From Geodermatophilus dictyosporus (GTDB lineage Bacteria; Actinomycetota; Actinomycetes; Mycobacteriales; Geodermatophilaceae), in NCBI RefSeq assembly GCF_900115505.1, contig NZ_FOWQ01000003.1:248001-312000 (forward strand): 64,000 nucleotides of DNA, in the 5' to 3' direction. The position numbers and the translations under genes were made by a program. Every line of letters starts with the position of its first letter. Position 1 is the first letter of the stretch. A model generated the notes under the pieces. The model saw only the letters and a list, made by a program, of their open reading frames with translations. It did not search any database and had not been told where the DNA came from. Below are positions 17,129-24,663 of the stretch, piece by piece.

Positions 17129-18118
17129 TCACTGCCCGGTCTCGCCGCGCACGGAGTCGTGCGGGACCCGCAGGGCGGGGACGCTGCCGAGGCGGCCGGC
17201 CCGGAAGTCGTCGAAGGCGTCGACGACCTCCTGCCGGGTGTTCATCACGAACGGCCCGTACATGGCGATCGGCTCGCGGATCGGCCGCCCGCCGAGGACG
17301 ACGACGTCGAGGGCCGGGCTCCGCGCCTCCTGGTGCACCGCGCCGCGCACGGTCACGGTGTCGCCCGGGCCGAGGACGGCGAGCTGGCCGGTGCGCACGG
17401 GCGCGGCGTCGATGCCGACCGCGCCGGCGCCGGAGAGCACGTAGACCAGGGCGTTGAACGACGGGTCCCAGGGCAGGTCGAGCGTCGCGCCGGGGGAGAC
17501 GGTGGCGTGCACCATGGCCATCGGCGTGTACGTCGAGCCCGGGCCGCGGTGCCCGGCGACGTCGCCGGCGATCACCCGCAGGAACGCGCCGGCGTCCGCG
17601 CTGGCCAGCAGCACCGACGCGTCGGCGCGCAGGTCCTGGTAGCGCGGCTCCACCCACTTCTGCGCCCGCGGCAGGTTCACCCACAGCTGCAGGCCGTGGA
17701 ACAGCCCGCCACTGGCCACCAGGTGCTCCGGCGGCCGCTCGACGTGCAGCACGCCACCGCCGGCGGTCATCCACTGCGTGTCGCCGTTGCTGATCGTGCC
17801 GCCCCCGCCGTGGGAGTCGGCGTGCTCGAAGGTGCCGTCGATGATGTAGGTGACGGTCTCGAAGCCGCGGTGCGGGTGCCAGGAGGTGCCCTTCGGTTCA
17901 CCCGGCGCGTACTCGACCTCGCCCATCTGGTCCATGTGCAGGAACGGGTCGAGGTCGTGCAGGTCGACCCCGGCGAAGGCGCGGCGCACCGGGAAGCCCT
18001 CGCCCTCGAAGCCCGACGGCGCGGTGGTCACCGAGCGGGTGCGGCGCCGGACGGTGCGCGGCGCCGGCAGCGGCACGCGGGGGAGGGTGGTGGTGTCCTC
18101 GACGGTCACGGCAGGCAT
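17129..18118 (-). CDS. Pirin-family protein 2
   Basis: Second bicupin pirin in this cluster, 329 aa and closer to the classic pirin. It has DLDPFLHMDQMG, HPHRGFETVTYIIDG, EHADSHGGGG and the last ligand region TAGGGVLHVE; the family usually has H there. The C-terminal half holds GGRPIREPIAMYGPFVMN, a very conserved pirin end motif. ATG 18118 follows GAGGAGG. An inverted repeat TTGA-N4-TCAA lies directly upstream, so a MarR-type repressor may control it. Activity (quercetinase or regulatory) is not proven. Confidence 0.9.
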   Translation of the reverse strand: MPAVTVEDTTTLPRVPLPAPRTVRRRTRSVTTAPSGFEGEGFPVRRAFAGVDLHDLDPFLHMDQMGEVEYAPGEPKGTSWHPHRGFETVTYIIDGTFEHADSHGGGGTISNGDTQWMTAGGGVLHVERPPEHLVASGGLFHGLQLWVNLPRAQKWVEPRYQDLRADASVLLASADAGAFLRVIAGDVAGHRGPGSTYTPMAMVHATVSPGATLDLPWDPSFNALVYVLSGAGAVGIDAAPVRTGQLAVLGPGDTVTVRGAVHQEARSPALDVVVLGGRPIREPIAMYGPFVMNTRQEVVDAFDDFRAGRLGSVPALRVPHDSVRGETGQ

Positions 18119-18131
18119 GCCGGCCTCCTCG

Positions 18132-18145
18132 GTTGAGAGCTCAAC
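18132..18145. promoter_or_regulatory. Inverted repeat GTTGAG-AG-CTCAAC upstream of pirin 2
   Basis: Perfect 6-base arms at 18132-18137 and 18140-18145 lie 14 bases before the pirin start and about 80 bases before the divergent MetV-MetF-like gene. TTGA-N4-TCAA resembles MarR-family operators. The cognate regulator is not in this window. Confidence 0.4.
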
Positions 18146-18226
18146 TAGTGGCGACTGTAGCGCCGGAGGAGGCGCCTGTCTTCCCGACGCCGTTTGGCGT
18201 CCCGCCGATCCGGTCAGGCACCGGCC

Positions 18227-19246
18227 GTGGACGACGCCCGACGCCGCACGGGCTGCCCGAAGCGGATGGTCTTCGGGCCCTGCGGAGGCGTCCGCGACGA
18301 CGGTCGCTGCGAGGTCGCCGAGCACCGCTGCGTCTTCCTCGACGACCCCGCCCCGCACTGGGACGCACCCGCGCCGGCGCCGGCGCCACCGAGACCGGGC
18401 AGCCTGCTCGACCGCGCCCGCACCCGGCCGGTCGTGCTCACCGACCTCACCGTGGCGCCCTACGACCCCGCCTCCCTGCGGCGGGTGGTGGCGGTGCTGG
18501 CCCCGGTGTCCAACGGGCTGCTGGTCGGCGAGCACGCGAACCGGCCCGACCTGCCCCCCACGCTGTTCGCCGCCGAGGTGCTCGACGCCGGCGGCCGGCC
18601 CTGGACGACGCTCGCGTGCCGCGACCGCAACCGCGTCGTCCTCGAGCAGGAGCTGGCGGGCCTGGCCGCCGTCGGCGTCGACGGCGTCCTGTGCGTGACC
18701 GGCGATGCCCGCGGCCCGGGCGTGCGCCCCGGCGTCACCCAGGTCTTCGACCTCGACGGCACACGCCTGGCGGCGCTGGCCGCGGCCGCCGGGCTGACCG
18801 TCGCCGTCCCCGAGTCCCCCGACGCCCCGCCGGCGCCCCGGCGCCCGGCCCGGGTGGCGGACAAGCAGCGGGCGGGCGCCCAGGTGTGCGTCCTCAACCA
18901 CGTCCGCACGCCGGCCGGCGTGGCGGCCTTCGTCGCGGCGGCACGTCGGGCCGGGGCGACGCTGCCGTTCGTCGCCGCGGTCGCCGTCTACACCGACGAG
19001 CGCTCGGCGCGCGTGCTCCAGCGCTTCCCCGGCCTGCACGTCGACGACGCCGCGGTCGAGCGGGTGCTCGCCGCGCCCGACCCCCGCGAGGCCGGGATCG
19101 CGGCCGCGGTGGCGGAGGCGCGGGCGCTGCTGGCCGTGCCCGGGGTCGTGGGGGTCAACCTCTCCGGCCTGGCCTCGGACGGTGGCGAGGACGCCGGTGC
19201 GCGGGTCAAGGCGGAGGTCGCCGCCGCGATCGGGGAGGGGACGTGA
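18227..19246 (+). CDS. MetV-MetF-like fusion (methylenetetrahydrofolate reductase family)
   Basis: The 339-aa product joins two parts. Residues 1-40 carry four cysteines (10, 19, 28, 35) in CPKRMVFGPCGGVRDDGRC, the pattern of the MTHFR C-terminal zinc/Fe-S domain (MetV-like). Residues ~55-335 look like a MetF TIM barrel, with TLACRDRNR, GVLCVTGDARG, DKQRAGAQVCVLN and a GVNLSG end. In most proteins the cysteine domain stands alone or lies at the C-terminus, so the order is unusual. GTG 18227 is preferred, but the site before it is weak. It overlaps a methyltransferase gene by 4 bases. Role in folate C1 metabolism is inferred. Confidence 0.75.
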   Translation: MDDARRRTGCPKRMVFGPCGGVRDDGRCEVAEHRCVFLDDPAPHWDAPAPAPAPPRPGSLLDRARTRPVVLTDLTVAPYDPASLRRVVAVLAPVSNGLLVGEHANRPDLPPTLFAAEVLDAGGRPWTTLACRDRNRVVLEQELAGLAAVGVDGVLCVTGDARGPGVRPGVTQVFDLDGTRLAALAAAAGLTVAVPESPDAPPAPRRPARVADKQRAGAQVCVLNHVRTPAGVAAFVAAARRAGATLPFVAAVAVYTDERSARVLQRFPGLHVDDAAVERVLAAPDPREAGIAAAVAEARALLAVPGVVGVNLSGLASDGGEDAGARVKAEVAAAIGEGT

Positions 19247-20007
19247 GCGAGCTGGAGAGCGAGGCGATGGAGGCCGAGTTCGGCACCGTCGCCGGCTGGA
19301 CCGAGGAGGCCGTGCGGGCGCTGGGTGCCGGGCACGCGATCCCGGCCGGGTGCCGTGGCAGCGGCAGCGAGGGGGCGCTGCGCTGGCTGGCCGACCGGCT
19401 GGCGCTGACCGCGGGCAGTCGGGTGCTCGACGACGGCGCCGGCGTCGGTGGCCCCGCCGGGTGGCTGGCCGCCGACCGCGGCGTCCGCCCCGTCTGCGCC
19501 GAGCCGATGCACGCCGCGGCGCGCGCGGCACACCGGCTCTTCGGTCTCCCGTCGGTGGCCGCGCTCGCGCAACGGCTGCCCTTCGGCGACGGCGCGTTCG
19601 ACGCGGCCTGGTGCCTCGGGGTGCTGTGCACGACGTCGGACAAGGCCGGGGCGCTGGCCGAGCTGCGGCGGGTGCTCCCCGACGGTGGCCGGCTGGGCCT
19701 GCTGGTCTTCGTGGCCGACCGCCCGCTGCCGCCGCCGCTGCCCGAGGGCAACGACTTCCCGTCCGAGGCGGAGCTGCGGCGGCTCCTGGCCGCGGCCGGA
19801 CTGCGGCTGCGCGAGACCGCGACCGCCGACCTCCGCGACAGCCCGCCGGAGTGGGACGCGCGCGCCGACGCGGTGGACGCCGAGGTGGCCCGCCGGCACC
19901 GGGACGACCCGCGCTGGCGGGAGGCGCAGGAGCAGGCCGGCCGGGTGGCCAGGCTGCTCTCCGGTGGGGCGCTGCGGCCGTGGCTCGGGGTCGCCGAGGC
20001 GGGCTGA
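19243..20007 (+). CDS. Class I SAM-dependent methyltransferase
   Basis: The 254-aa Rossmann-fold methyltransferase has motif I as VLDDGAGVGGPAGWLA (residues 61-76), an acidic motif II region (CAEPM), and post-I sequence LPFGDGAFDAAWCLGVLCTT, followed by a RRVLPDGGRLGLLVF strand. The C-terminal half holds a substrate-side helical segment (PPPLPEGNDFPSEAELRRLL). Substrate unknown. GTG 19243 overlaps the MetV-MetF-like stop by GTGA, so the two are coupled; a link between the folate C1 step and this methyl transfer is suggested only by context. Confidence 0.85.
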   Translation: MSELESEAMEAEFGTVAGWTEEAVRALGAGHAIPAGCRGSGSEGALRWLADRLALTAGSRVLDDGAGVGGPAGWLAADRGVRPVCAEPMHAAARAAHRLFGLPSVAALAQRLPFGDGAFDAAWCLGVLCTTSDKAGALAELRRVLPDGGRLGLLVFVADRPLPPPLPEGNDFPSEAELRRLLAAAGLRLRETATADLRDSPPEWDARADAVDAEVARRHRDDPRWREAQEQAGRVARLLSGGALRPWLGVAEAG

Positions 20008-20022
20008 CCCGGTCGCCGGCGG

Positions 20023-21576
20023 TCAGGAGGCGCGGTGGGCCGGGCCGTCGAGGGCGCCGAGGCCGTCGCCCGCGGCGGCGGGCGGCCCGTGCTCGGCGAT
20101 GAGCGCGAGGTTCGCGACCTCGGCGTCGTCGAGGTGGACCGCGTCGAGCGGGTCGGTGGTGTCGAGCATCCGCGTCTCGTGCCCGCGGCCGACGACGAGC
20201 ACGACGTCGGCACGCCCGGCGGCGCGGACCGCGGCGAGGATGGCCGCCCGCCGGTCGGGGACCGTGCGCACCGCCGCGGCCGCGCCGAGCAGGCCGACCC
20301 GGAGCTCGGCCATGATCGCCAGGGGGTCCTCGCCGTGGCTGCCCTCGTTGGTCAGCCACACGACGTCGGCCGCGCGGGCCGACCCGCCCAGGCCCTGCCG
20401 CTTGTAGCGGTCGCGCCGGCCGCGCGCGCCGAGGACCAGGTGCACGCGACCGCCGGGCCGGCAGAGGTCGTGCGCCGTGCCGATCGCGGCGGCCAGGGCC
20501 TGCGGGGTGTGCGCGTAGTCCACGACGACCAGCGGCCGCCCGCCGCCGCCCAGCACGGTGTTGCGCCCGCGGGGCGGTGCCACCGCGGCCAGCCCGGCGG
20601 CGATCCGCGGCGCCGGTACCCCGAGCACCCGGCCGGTGGCCCACGCGGCGGCCAGGTTGGTCACGTGCACCCGCCCCACCAGGGGGCTGCGCACCCGGTG
20701 CCCGCCGGTGTCGTCGGCCAGCAGGACCTCGGTGCCCGCGACGCCGGTGCGCCACCCGAGCACCCGGACGTCGGCGTCCGCGGCCGAGCCCACGCGGGTC
20801 ACCGGCACCGGCGCCTGGTCGGCCAGCCGGCGCCCCCACGGGTCGTCGACGACGACCACGCCGGCCGAGGACCGGTCCCGCTCGAACAGCCGCGCCTTGC
20901 TGGCCCAGTACTGCTCGACGGTGCCGTGGTGGTCGAGGTGGTCCTCCTCGAAGCCGGTGAAGACGGCGACGTCGAAGGCCAGCGCGTCCATGCGGCCCAT
21001 GTCGAGCGCGATCGAGGAGGCCTCCACCACTGCCCGCCGGGCGCCGGCGTCGACCATCCAGCGCAGCAGCTCGTGCAGCTCCGGGGCCTCGGGGGTGGTC
21101 AGCGACGTGCTGCGCGAGCGCCCGCCGACCGTGGCGCCCAGGGTGCCCACGACCCCGGTGCGCGCGCCCGCCGCCTCCAGGGCGCCGCGCACCAGCGTGC
21201 TCGTCGTCGTCTTGCCGTTGCTGCCGGTGACACCGACCAGCCGCAGCGCCCGGGCCGGGTCGCCGGCCAGGAGGGCGCCGAGCGGGCCGAGCAGCGCGCG
21301 CACCGAGGGGACCAGCAACTGGGGGACGGCCGGGTCGACCGGCCGGTCGACCAGCAGCGCGGCCGCGCCGGCCCGCGCGGCCGCCGCGGCGTAGCGGTGC
21401 CCGTCGCTGGCGGCGCCTCGGACGCAGGCGAACAGCGACCCCGGGACGACGCGGCGCGAGTCGGTCACCAGGCCGCGGACGGTCAGGCCGGCGTCGCCGC
21501 CCACGCGCGTGACGGCGCCCCCGGGGACGGTGCGGGCACGGCGTTCCACCTCCGACCAGGGGACCGCGGGGAGCAC
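20023..21576 (-). CDS. Orphan MurE-like UDP-MurNAc-tripeptide ligase paralogue
   Basis: Mur ligase family, 517 aa, outside any division/cell-wall cluster. P-loop GVTGSNGKTT lies at 115-124, the carbamylated-lysine site at Lys227 (QYWASKARLF), DYAHTP at 353-358, and GRGHE near the C-terminus. The residues that read the third amino acid, DNPR in meso-DAP-adding MurE, are replaced by TNEGSHGEDP (409-418), so the substrate may not be meso-DAP. TAGCGT at 21584-21589 sits 7 bases before the GTG, suggesting a leaderless mRNA. It could also be a MurT-like or specialised ligase, but the overall layout is MurE. Confidence 0.8.
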   Translation of the reverse strand: MLPAVPWSEVERRARTVPGGAVTRVGGDAGLTVRGLVTDSRRVVPGSLFACVRGAASDGHRYAAAAARAGAAALLVDRPVDPAVPQLLVPSVRALLGPLGALLAGDPARALRLVGVTGSNGKTTTSTLVRGALEAAGARTGVVGTLGATVGGRSRSTSLTTPEAPELHELLRWMVDAGARRAVVEASSIALDMGRMDALAFDVAVFTGFEEDHLDHHGTVEQYWASKARLFERDRSSAGVVVVDDPWGRRLADQAPVPVTRVGSAADADVRVLGWRTGVAGTEVLLADDTGGHRVRSPLVGRVHVTNLAAAWATGRVLGVPAPRIAAGLAAVAPPRGRNTVLGGGGRPLVVVDYAHTPQALAAAIGTAHDLCRPGGRVHLVLGARGRRDRYKRQGLGGSARAADVVWLTNEGSHGEDPLAIMAELRVGLLGAAAAVRTVPDRRAAILAAVRAAGRADVVLVVGRGHETRMLDTTDPLDAVHLDDAEVANLALIAEHGPPAAAGDGLGALDGPAHRAS

Positions 21577-21675
21577 CCGGCCGACGCTAGGTGCGCCCGG
21601 GACACCGCGCAGATCGGGACGGCACGATCTGGTGGCGCGCCGCCCTTCCCGTGTCCGTCGTCACGGACCGGTCAC

Positions 21676-22542
21676 TCAGCGCAGCAGGCGGGCCACGCCG
21701 GTCGGGCCCTCGTCGGTCTCCTCGGCCGGGAGCACCTCGGTCCGCTCGGCCAGCCGGGGCCGCCACGCCGCGGGTGCGGACGCCAGCCACGCGGCGCCGG
21801 CGTCGGTCAGCCGGCCGTCGGAGCGCAGCGGGGCCCACCCGCGCAGGAAGCGCAGCCCCTCGGCGGCGGTGACCAGCGTCCGGGCCACCCCGCGGCCGCG
21901 GTAGACCGGCGCGACGGTCACCGCGTCGACCAGCCCGGAGCGGGTCCACCAGCGCACCTCGCCGATCCGGTCGGCCGGGCGGACGCCGGCGGCGGCCAGC
22001 TCGTGCGGGCCGACCAGCGCACCGGGGGAGAACGCCGTGCCGCGGTAGGCCAGCAGCGAGGTCGCGGGCAGCGCGCTCGAGGCGTGGTGCAGCTCGGCGA
22101 ACCACATCGGCGGGCACCGGTCGGCCAGCTCCTCGGCGACCTCGATCCGGGTCACCCGTCCGTCGGCGGCGCGGTGGCGGACGTCGACCGCCCACCCGGC
22201 GGGGCGGCGGCCACGGGCGTCGACGGCGGTCATGTCCACCGGGGTCCCGTCGGGGAAGCGGTCGGAGTTCACCGCGACGAGCGAGTACTCGACGGGGCCG
22301 GGGCCGCGGCGCAGCAGCCGCGCCCACCACAGGGTCCCCGTCGGCGGGGGGTCGGCGGGCAGCGGCGGGACCGCCCTCAGGTGCGGCCCGGCCGGCGCCG
22401 GGACCGTCCTGCGGTGGATCGCCGCGTCGTGAGCCGTCGTGCCGCGGGCCGTCGTGCCGCGGGCCGTCGTGGCGCGGGCCGTCGTGCCGCGGGCCGTCGT
22501 GCCGTGGGCCGTCGTGTCGTGGGCCGCCGCCGTGGTGCTCAT
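21676..22542 (-). CDS. GNAT-like protein with N-terminal pentapeptide repeats
   Basis: The 288-aa product has a GNAT acetyl-CoA motif near residues 215-235 (VAPVYRGRGVARTLVTAAEG, the usual V.P.YRGRG.A..L). The middle has no recognised family. Residues 8-42 are seven degenerate copies of a five-residue unit (RGTTA/HGTTA/RATTA), giving a low-complexity, probably disordered, Thr/Ala/Arg head. Acceptor substrate unknown. ATG 22542 is at the edge of the repeats; a start after the repeats near residue 45 cannot be excluded, but there is no clear site. Confidence 0.6.
   Translation of the reverse strand: MSTTAAAHDTTAHGTTARGTTARATTARGTTARGTTAHDAAIHRRTVPAPAGPHLRAVPPLPADPPPTGTLWWARLLRRGPGPVEYSLVAVNSDRFPDGTPVDMTAVDARGRRPAGWAVDVRHRAADGRVTRIEVAEELADRCPPMWFAELHHASSALPATSLLAYRGTAFSPGALVGPHELAAAGVRPADRIGEVRWWTRSGLVDAVTVAPVYRGRGVARTLVTAAEGLRFLRGWAPLRSDGRLTDAGAAWLASAPAAWRPRLAERTEVLPAEETDEGPTGVARLLR
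22417..22521. repeat. 15-bp tandem repeats coding the pentapeptide head
   Basis: About seven copies of a 15-bp unit close to GCCGTCGTGCCGCGG lie in a row; the central copies differ by one or two bases. They encode the (R/H)GTTA repeats of the GNAT-like protein. The unit keeps the frame, so copy-number change would lengthen or shorten the head without a frameshift. Confidence 0.85.
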
Positions 22543-22706
22543 GGGTCCTCCGCTCCTCCGCCCCCGTGCTCCCGGGGAGTGCTGCCCCCGACTCTCCGGG
22601 CGGCACTTGCGGCCTCCTTGCGGTCCACTAGCGGGAGCGGGCAGCCGGCCGCCGCAGCGCGGACGCGGGCGGCGATACTGGGGACCCTCATGACCCGGAC
22701 CCGACG

Positions 22707-24515
22707 GTGAGCGCGCCGCTGAACCTGCTCAACCTCGAGCGGGTCACCAAGTCCCACGGCACCACCGTGCTGCTGGACGACGTCTCCCTGGGCGTCGCGG
22801 CCGGCGAGCGGATCGGCGTCGTCGGGCGCAACGGCAGCGGCAAGTCCACGCTGCTCGGCGTCCTCACCGGCCGCGAGGAGCCCGACAGCGGGCGGGTGAC
22901 GCAGCGCGGCGACCTCGCCGTCGGCGTCCTCGACCAGTCCGGCACGCTGCCGCCCGGGACGACCGTGCGCGACGTCGTCCTGCCGGCGTCGCTGTTCGCC
23001 GCCGAGCACGAGTGGGCCGCCGACCCGGCGGTCCGCAGCGTGCTGTCCGGTCTGGAGCTCGACCGGCTGGGCCTGGACAGCCCGGTGGCGCCGATGTCGG
23101 GCGGCGAGCGGCGCCGCGTCGCGCTGGCCGCGCAGCTCATCCGCCCGCTGGACCTGCTGGTCCTCGACGAGCCGACCAACCACCTCGACGTCGAGGGCGT
23201 GGCGTGGCTGGCCGACTTCGTCCGGCGGCGGGTCGGCGCGCTGGTCGTCGTCACCCACGACCGGTGGTTCCTCGACGAGGTGTGCACGCAGACCTGGGAG
23301 GTCACCGGCGGCGCGGTGCACGCCTACGAGGGCGGCTACGCGGCCTACACGCTGGCCCGCGCCGAGCGGGCGCGGGTGGCGGCGGCCACCGAGGAACGGC
23401 GGCTCAACCTGGTGCGCAAGGAGCTGGCCTGGCTGCGCCGCGGCCCGCCGGCGCGCACGAGCAAGCCGCGCTTCCGCATCGAGGCGGCCGAGGCGCTCAT
23501 CGCCGACGAGCCGCCGCCGCGCGAGACCATGGCGCTCAAGGGCTTCGCCGCCCGCCGGCTCGGGCGGACCGTCTACGACGTCGAGGACGTCGACTACTCG
23601 GTGCCCACCGACACCGGCCCGCGGACCCTCTTCGGCGACCTCACCTGGCACGTCGGGCCCGGTGACCGCATCGGCGTCGTCGGGGTCAACGGCGCGGGGA
23701 AGACGTCGCTGCTGCGGCTGCTGGTCGGCGAGGCCGAGCCCGACCGCGGCCGCGTGGTGCGCGGCCAGACGGTGGCGCCGGCGTACCTGTCGCAGCACGT
23801 GACCGAGCTGCCGGCGCGGCTGCGGGTGCTCGAGGCGGTGCAGGAGATCGCCCGCGTCGCGCGCATCGGCGGGCAGGAGATCTCGGCGTCGTCCCTGGCC
23901 GAGCGGTTCGGCTTCCCGGCGTCGCGGCAGTGGACGCCGGTCGGCGACCTCTCCGGCGGCGAGCGACGGCGGCTGCAGCTGCTGCGGCTGCTGATGGCGG
24001 AGCCCAACGTGCTGCTGCTCGACGAGCCGACCAACGACCTCGACATCGACACCCTCACGCAGCTCGAGGACCTGCTCGACTCCTTCCCCGGCGCGGTGCT
24101 CGTGGTCAGCCACGACCGGTACTTCGTCGACCGGGTGTGCGACTCGGTCGTGGCCCTCATGGGCGACGGCTCGCTGGCCGCACTGCCCGGCGGTGTCGAG
24201 GAGTACCTGCAGCGGCGGGCCGCCGGGGAGGCCGCGCTGTCCTCGGCGGCCGCCGGGCCGGTCCCGGCCGCGGCCCCTGCGCCCGCCGGACCCTCGGCCG
24301 CCGAGGTGCGTGCCGCCCGCAAGGAGGCCGCCCGCCTGGAGCGCCGGCTGGAGAGGCTCGGCGCCGAGGAGGAGCGGCTGCACGCCGACCTCGCCGCCGC
24401 GGCCACCGACCACGGGCGCGTGCTCGAGCTCGACGGCCGGCTGCGGGAGCTGCTCGCCGAGAAGGAGCAGGTCGAGACCGACTGGCTGGCCGCCGCGGAG
24501 CTCGCCGAGGGCTGA
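22707..24515 (+). CDS. ABC-F family ATPase
   Basis: Cytosolic duplicated ATPase of the ABC-F (Uup/EttA/antibiotic-resistance) type, 602 aa, with no membrane segments. Domain 1 has Walker A GRNGSGKST, signature MSGGERRR and Walker B LLVLDEPTNHLD; domain 2 has GVNGAGKTS, LSGGERRR and LLLDEPTNDLD. The linker is followed by a Lys/Arg/Glu coiled coil at the C-terminus (AARKEAARLERRLERLG ... ELLAEKEQVETDWLAAAE), the Uup-like end. Acts on the ribosome, in rescue of stalled translation or antibiotic protection, by family knowledge. GATACT near 22674 is a possible -10. Confidence 0.9.
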   Translation: MSAPLNLLNLERVTKSHGTTVLLDDVSLGVAAGERIGVVGRNGSGKSTLLGVLTGREEPDSGRVTQRGDLAVGVLDQSGTLPPGTTVRDVVLPASLFAAEHEWAADPAVRSVLSGLELDRLGLDSPVAPMSGGERRRVALAAQLIRPLDLLVLDEPTNHLDVEGVAWLADFVRRRVGALVVVTHDRWFLDEVCTQTWEVTGGAVHAYEGGYAAYTLARAERARVAAATEERRLNLVRKELAWLRRGPPARTSKPRFRIEAAEALIADEPPPRETMALKGFAARRLGRTVYDVEDVDYSVPTDTGPRTLFGDLTWHVGPGDRIGVVGVNGAGKTSLLRLLVGEAEPDRGRVVRGQTVAPAYLSQHVTELPARLRVLEAVQEIARVARIGGQEISASSLAERFGFPASRQWTPVGDLSGGERRRLQLLRLLMAEPNVLLLDEPTNDLDIDTLTQLEDLLDSFPGAVLVVSHDRYFVDRVCDSVVALMGDGSLAALPGGVEEYLQRRAAGEAALSSAAAGPVPAAAPAPAGPSAAEVRAARKEAARLERRLERLGAEEERLHADLAAAATDHGRVLELDGRLRELLAEKEQVETDWLAAAELAEG

Positions 24516-24663
24516 GCCCCGGGGAGTCCCGGCCCGGCCGGCGGCGGTCGCGGAGGCCGACGGGAGCGGCCCGGTCGCGCCCGACCGGTAGGCTGGGGCC
24601 ACCGCCGGCCGTCGTCGACCGACGTCTGTGGTCCCCGAGCCGCCTCCGACTCCCGGGAGACCC

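Noticed and set aside
17129-20839. Minus-strand frame of 1236 codons through the MetV-MetF, methyltransferase and pirin genes
   Set aside because: Only the last 329 codons look like protein (pirin); the rest is antisense to two good genes and has no start site.
22417-22521. Tandem repeats as a CRISPR array
   Set aside because: Units are 15 bp and directly adjacent with no unique spacers, and they are in frame within a coding region.
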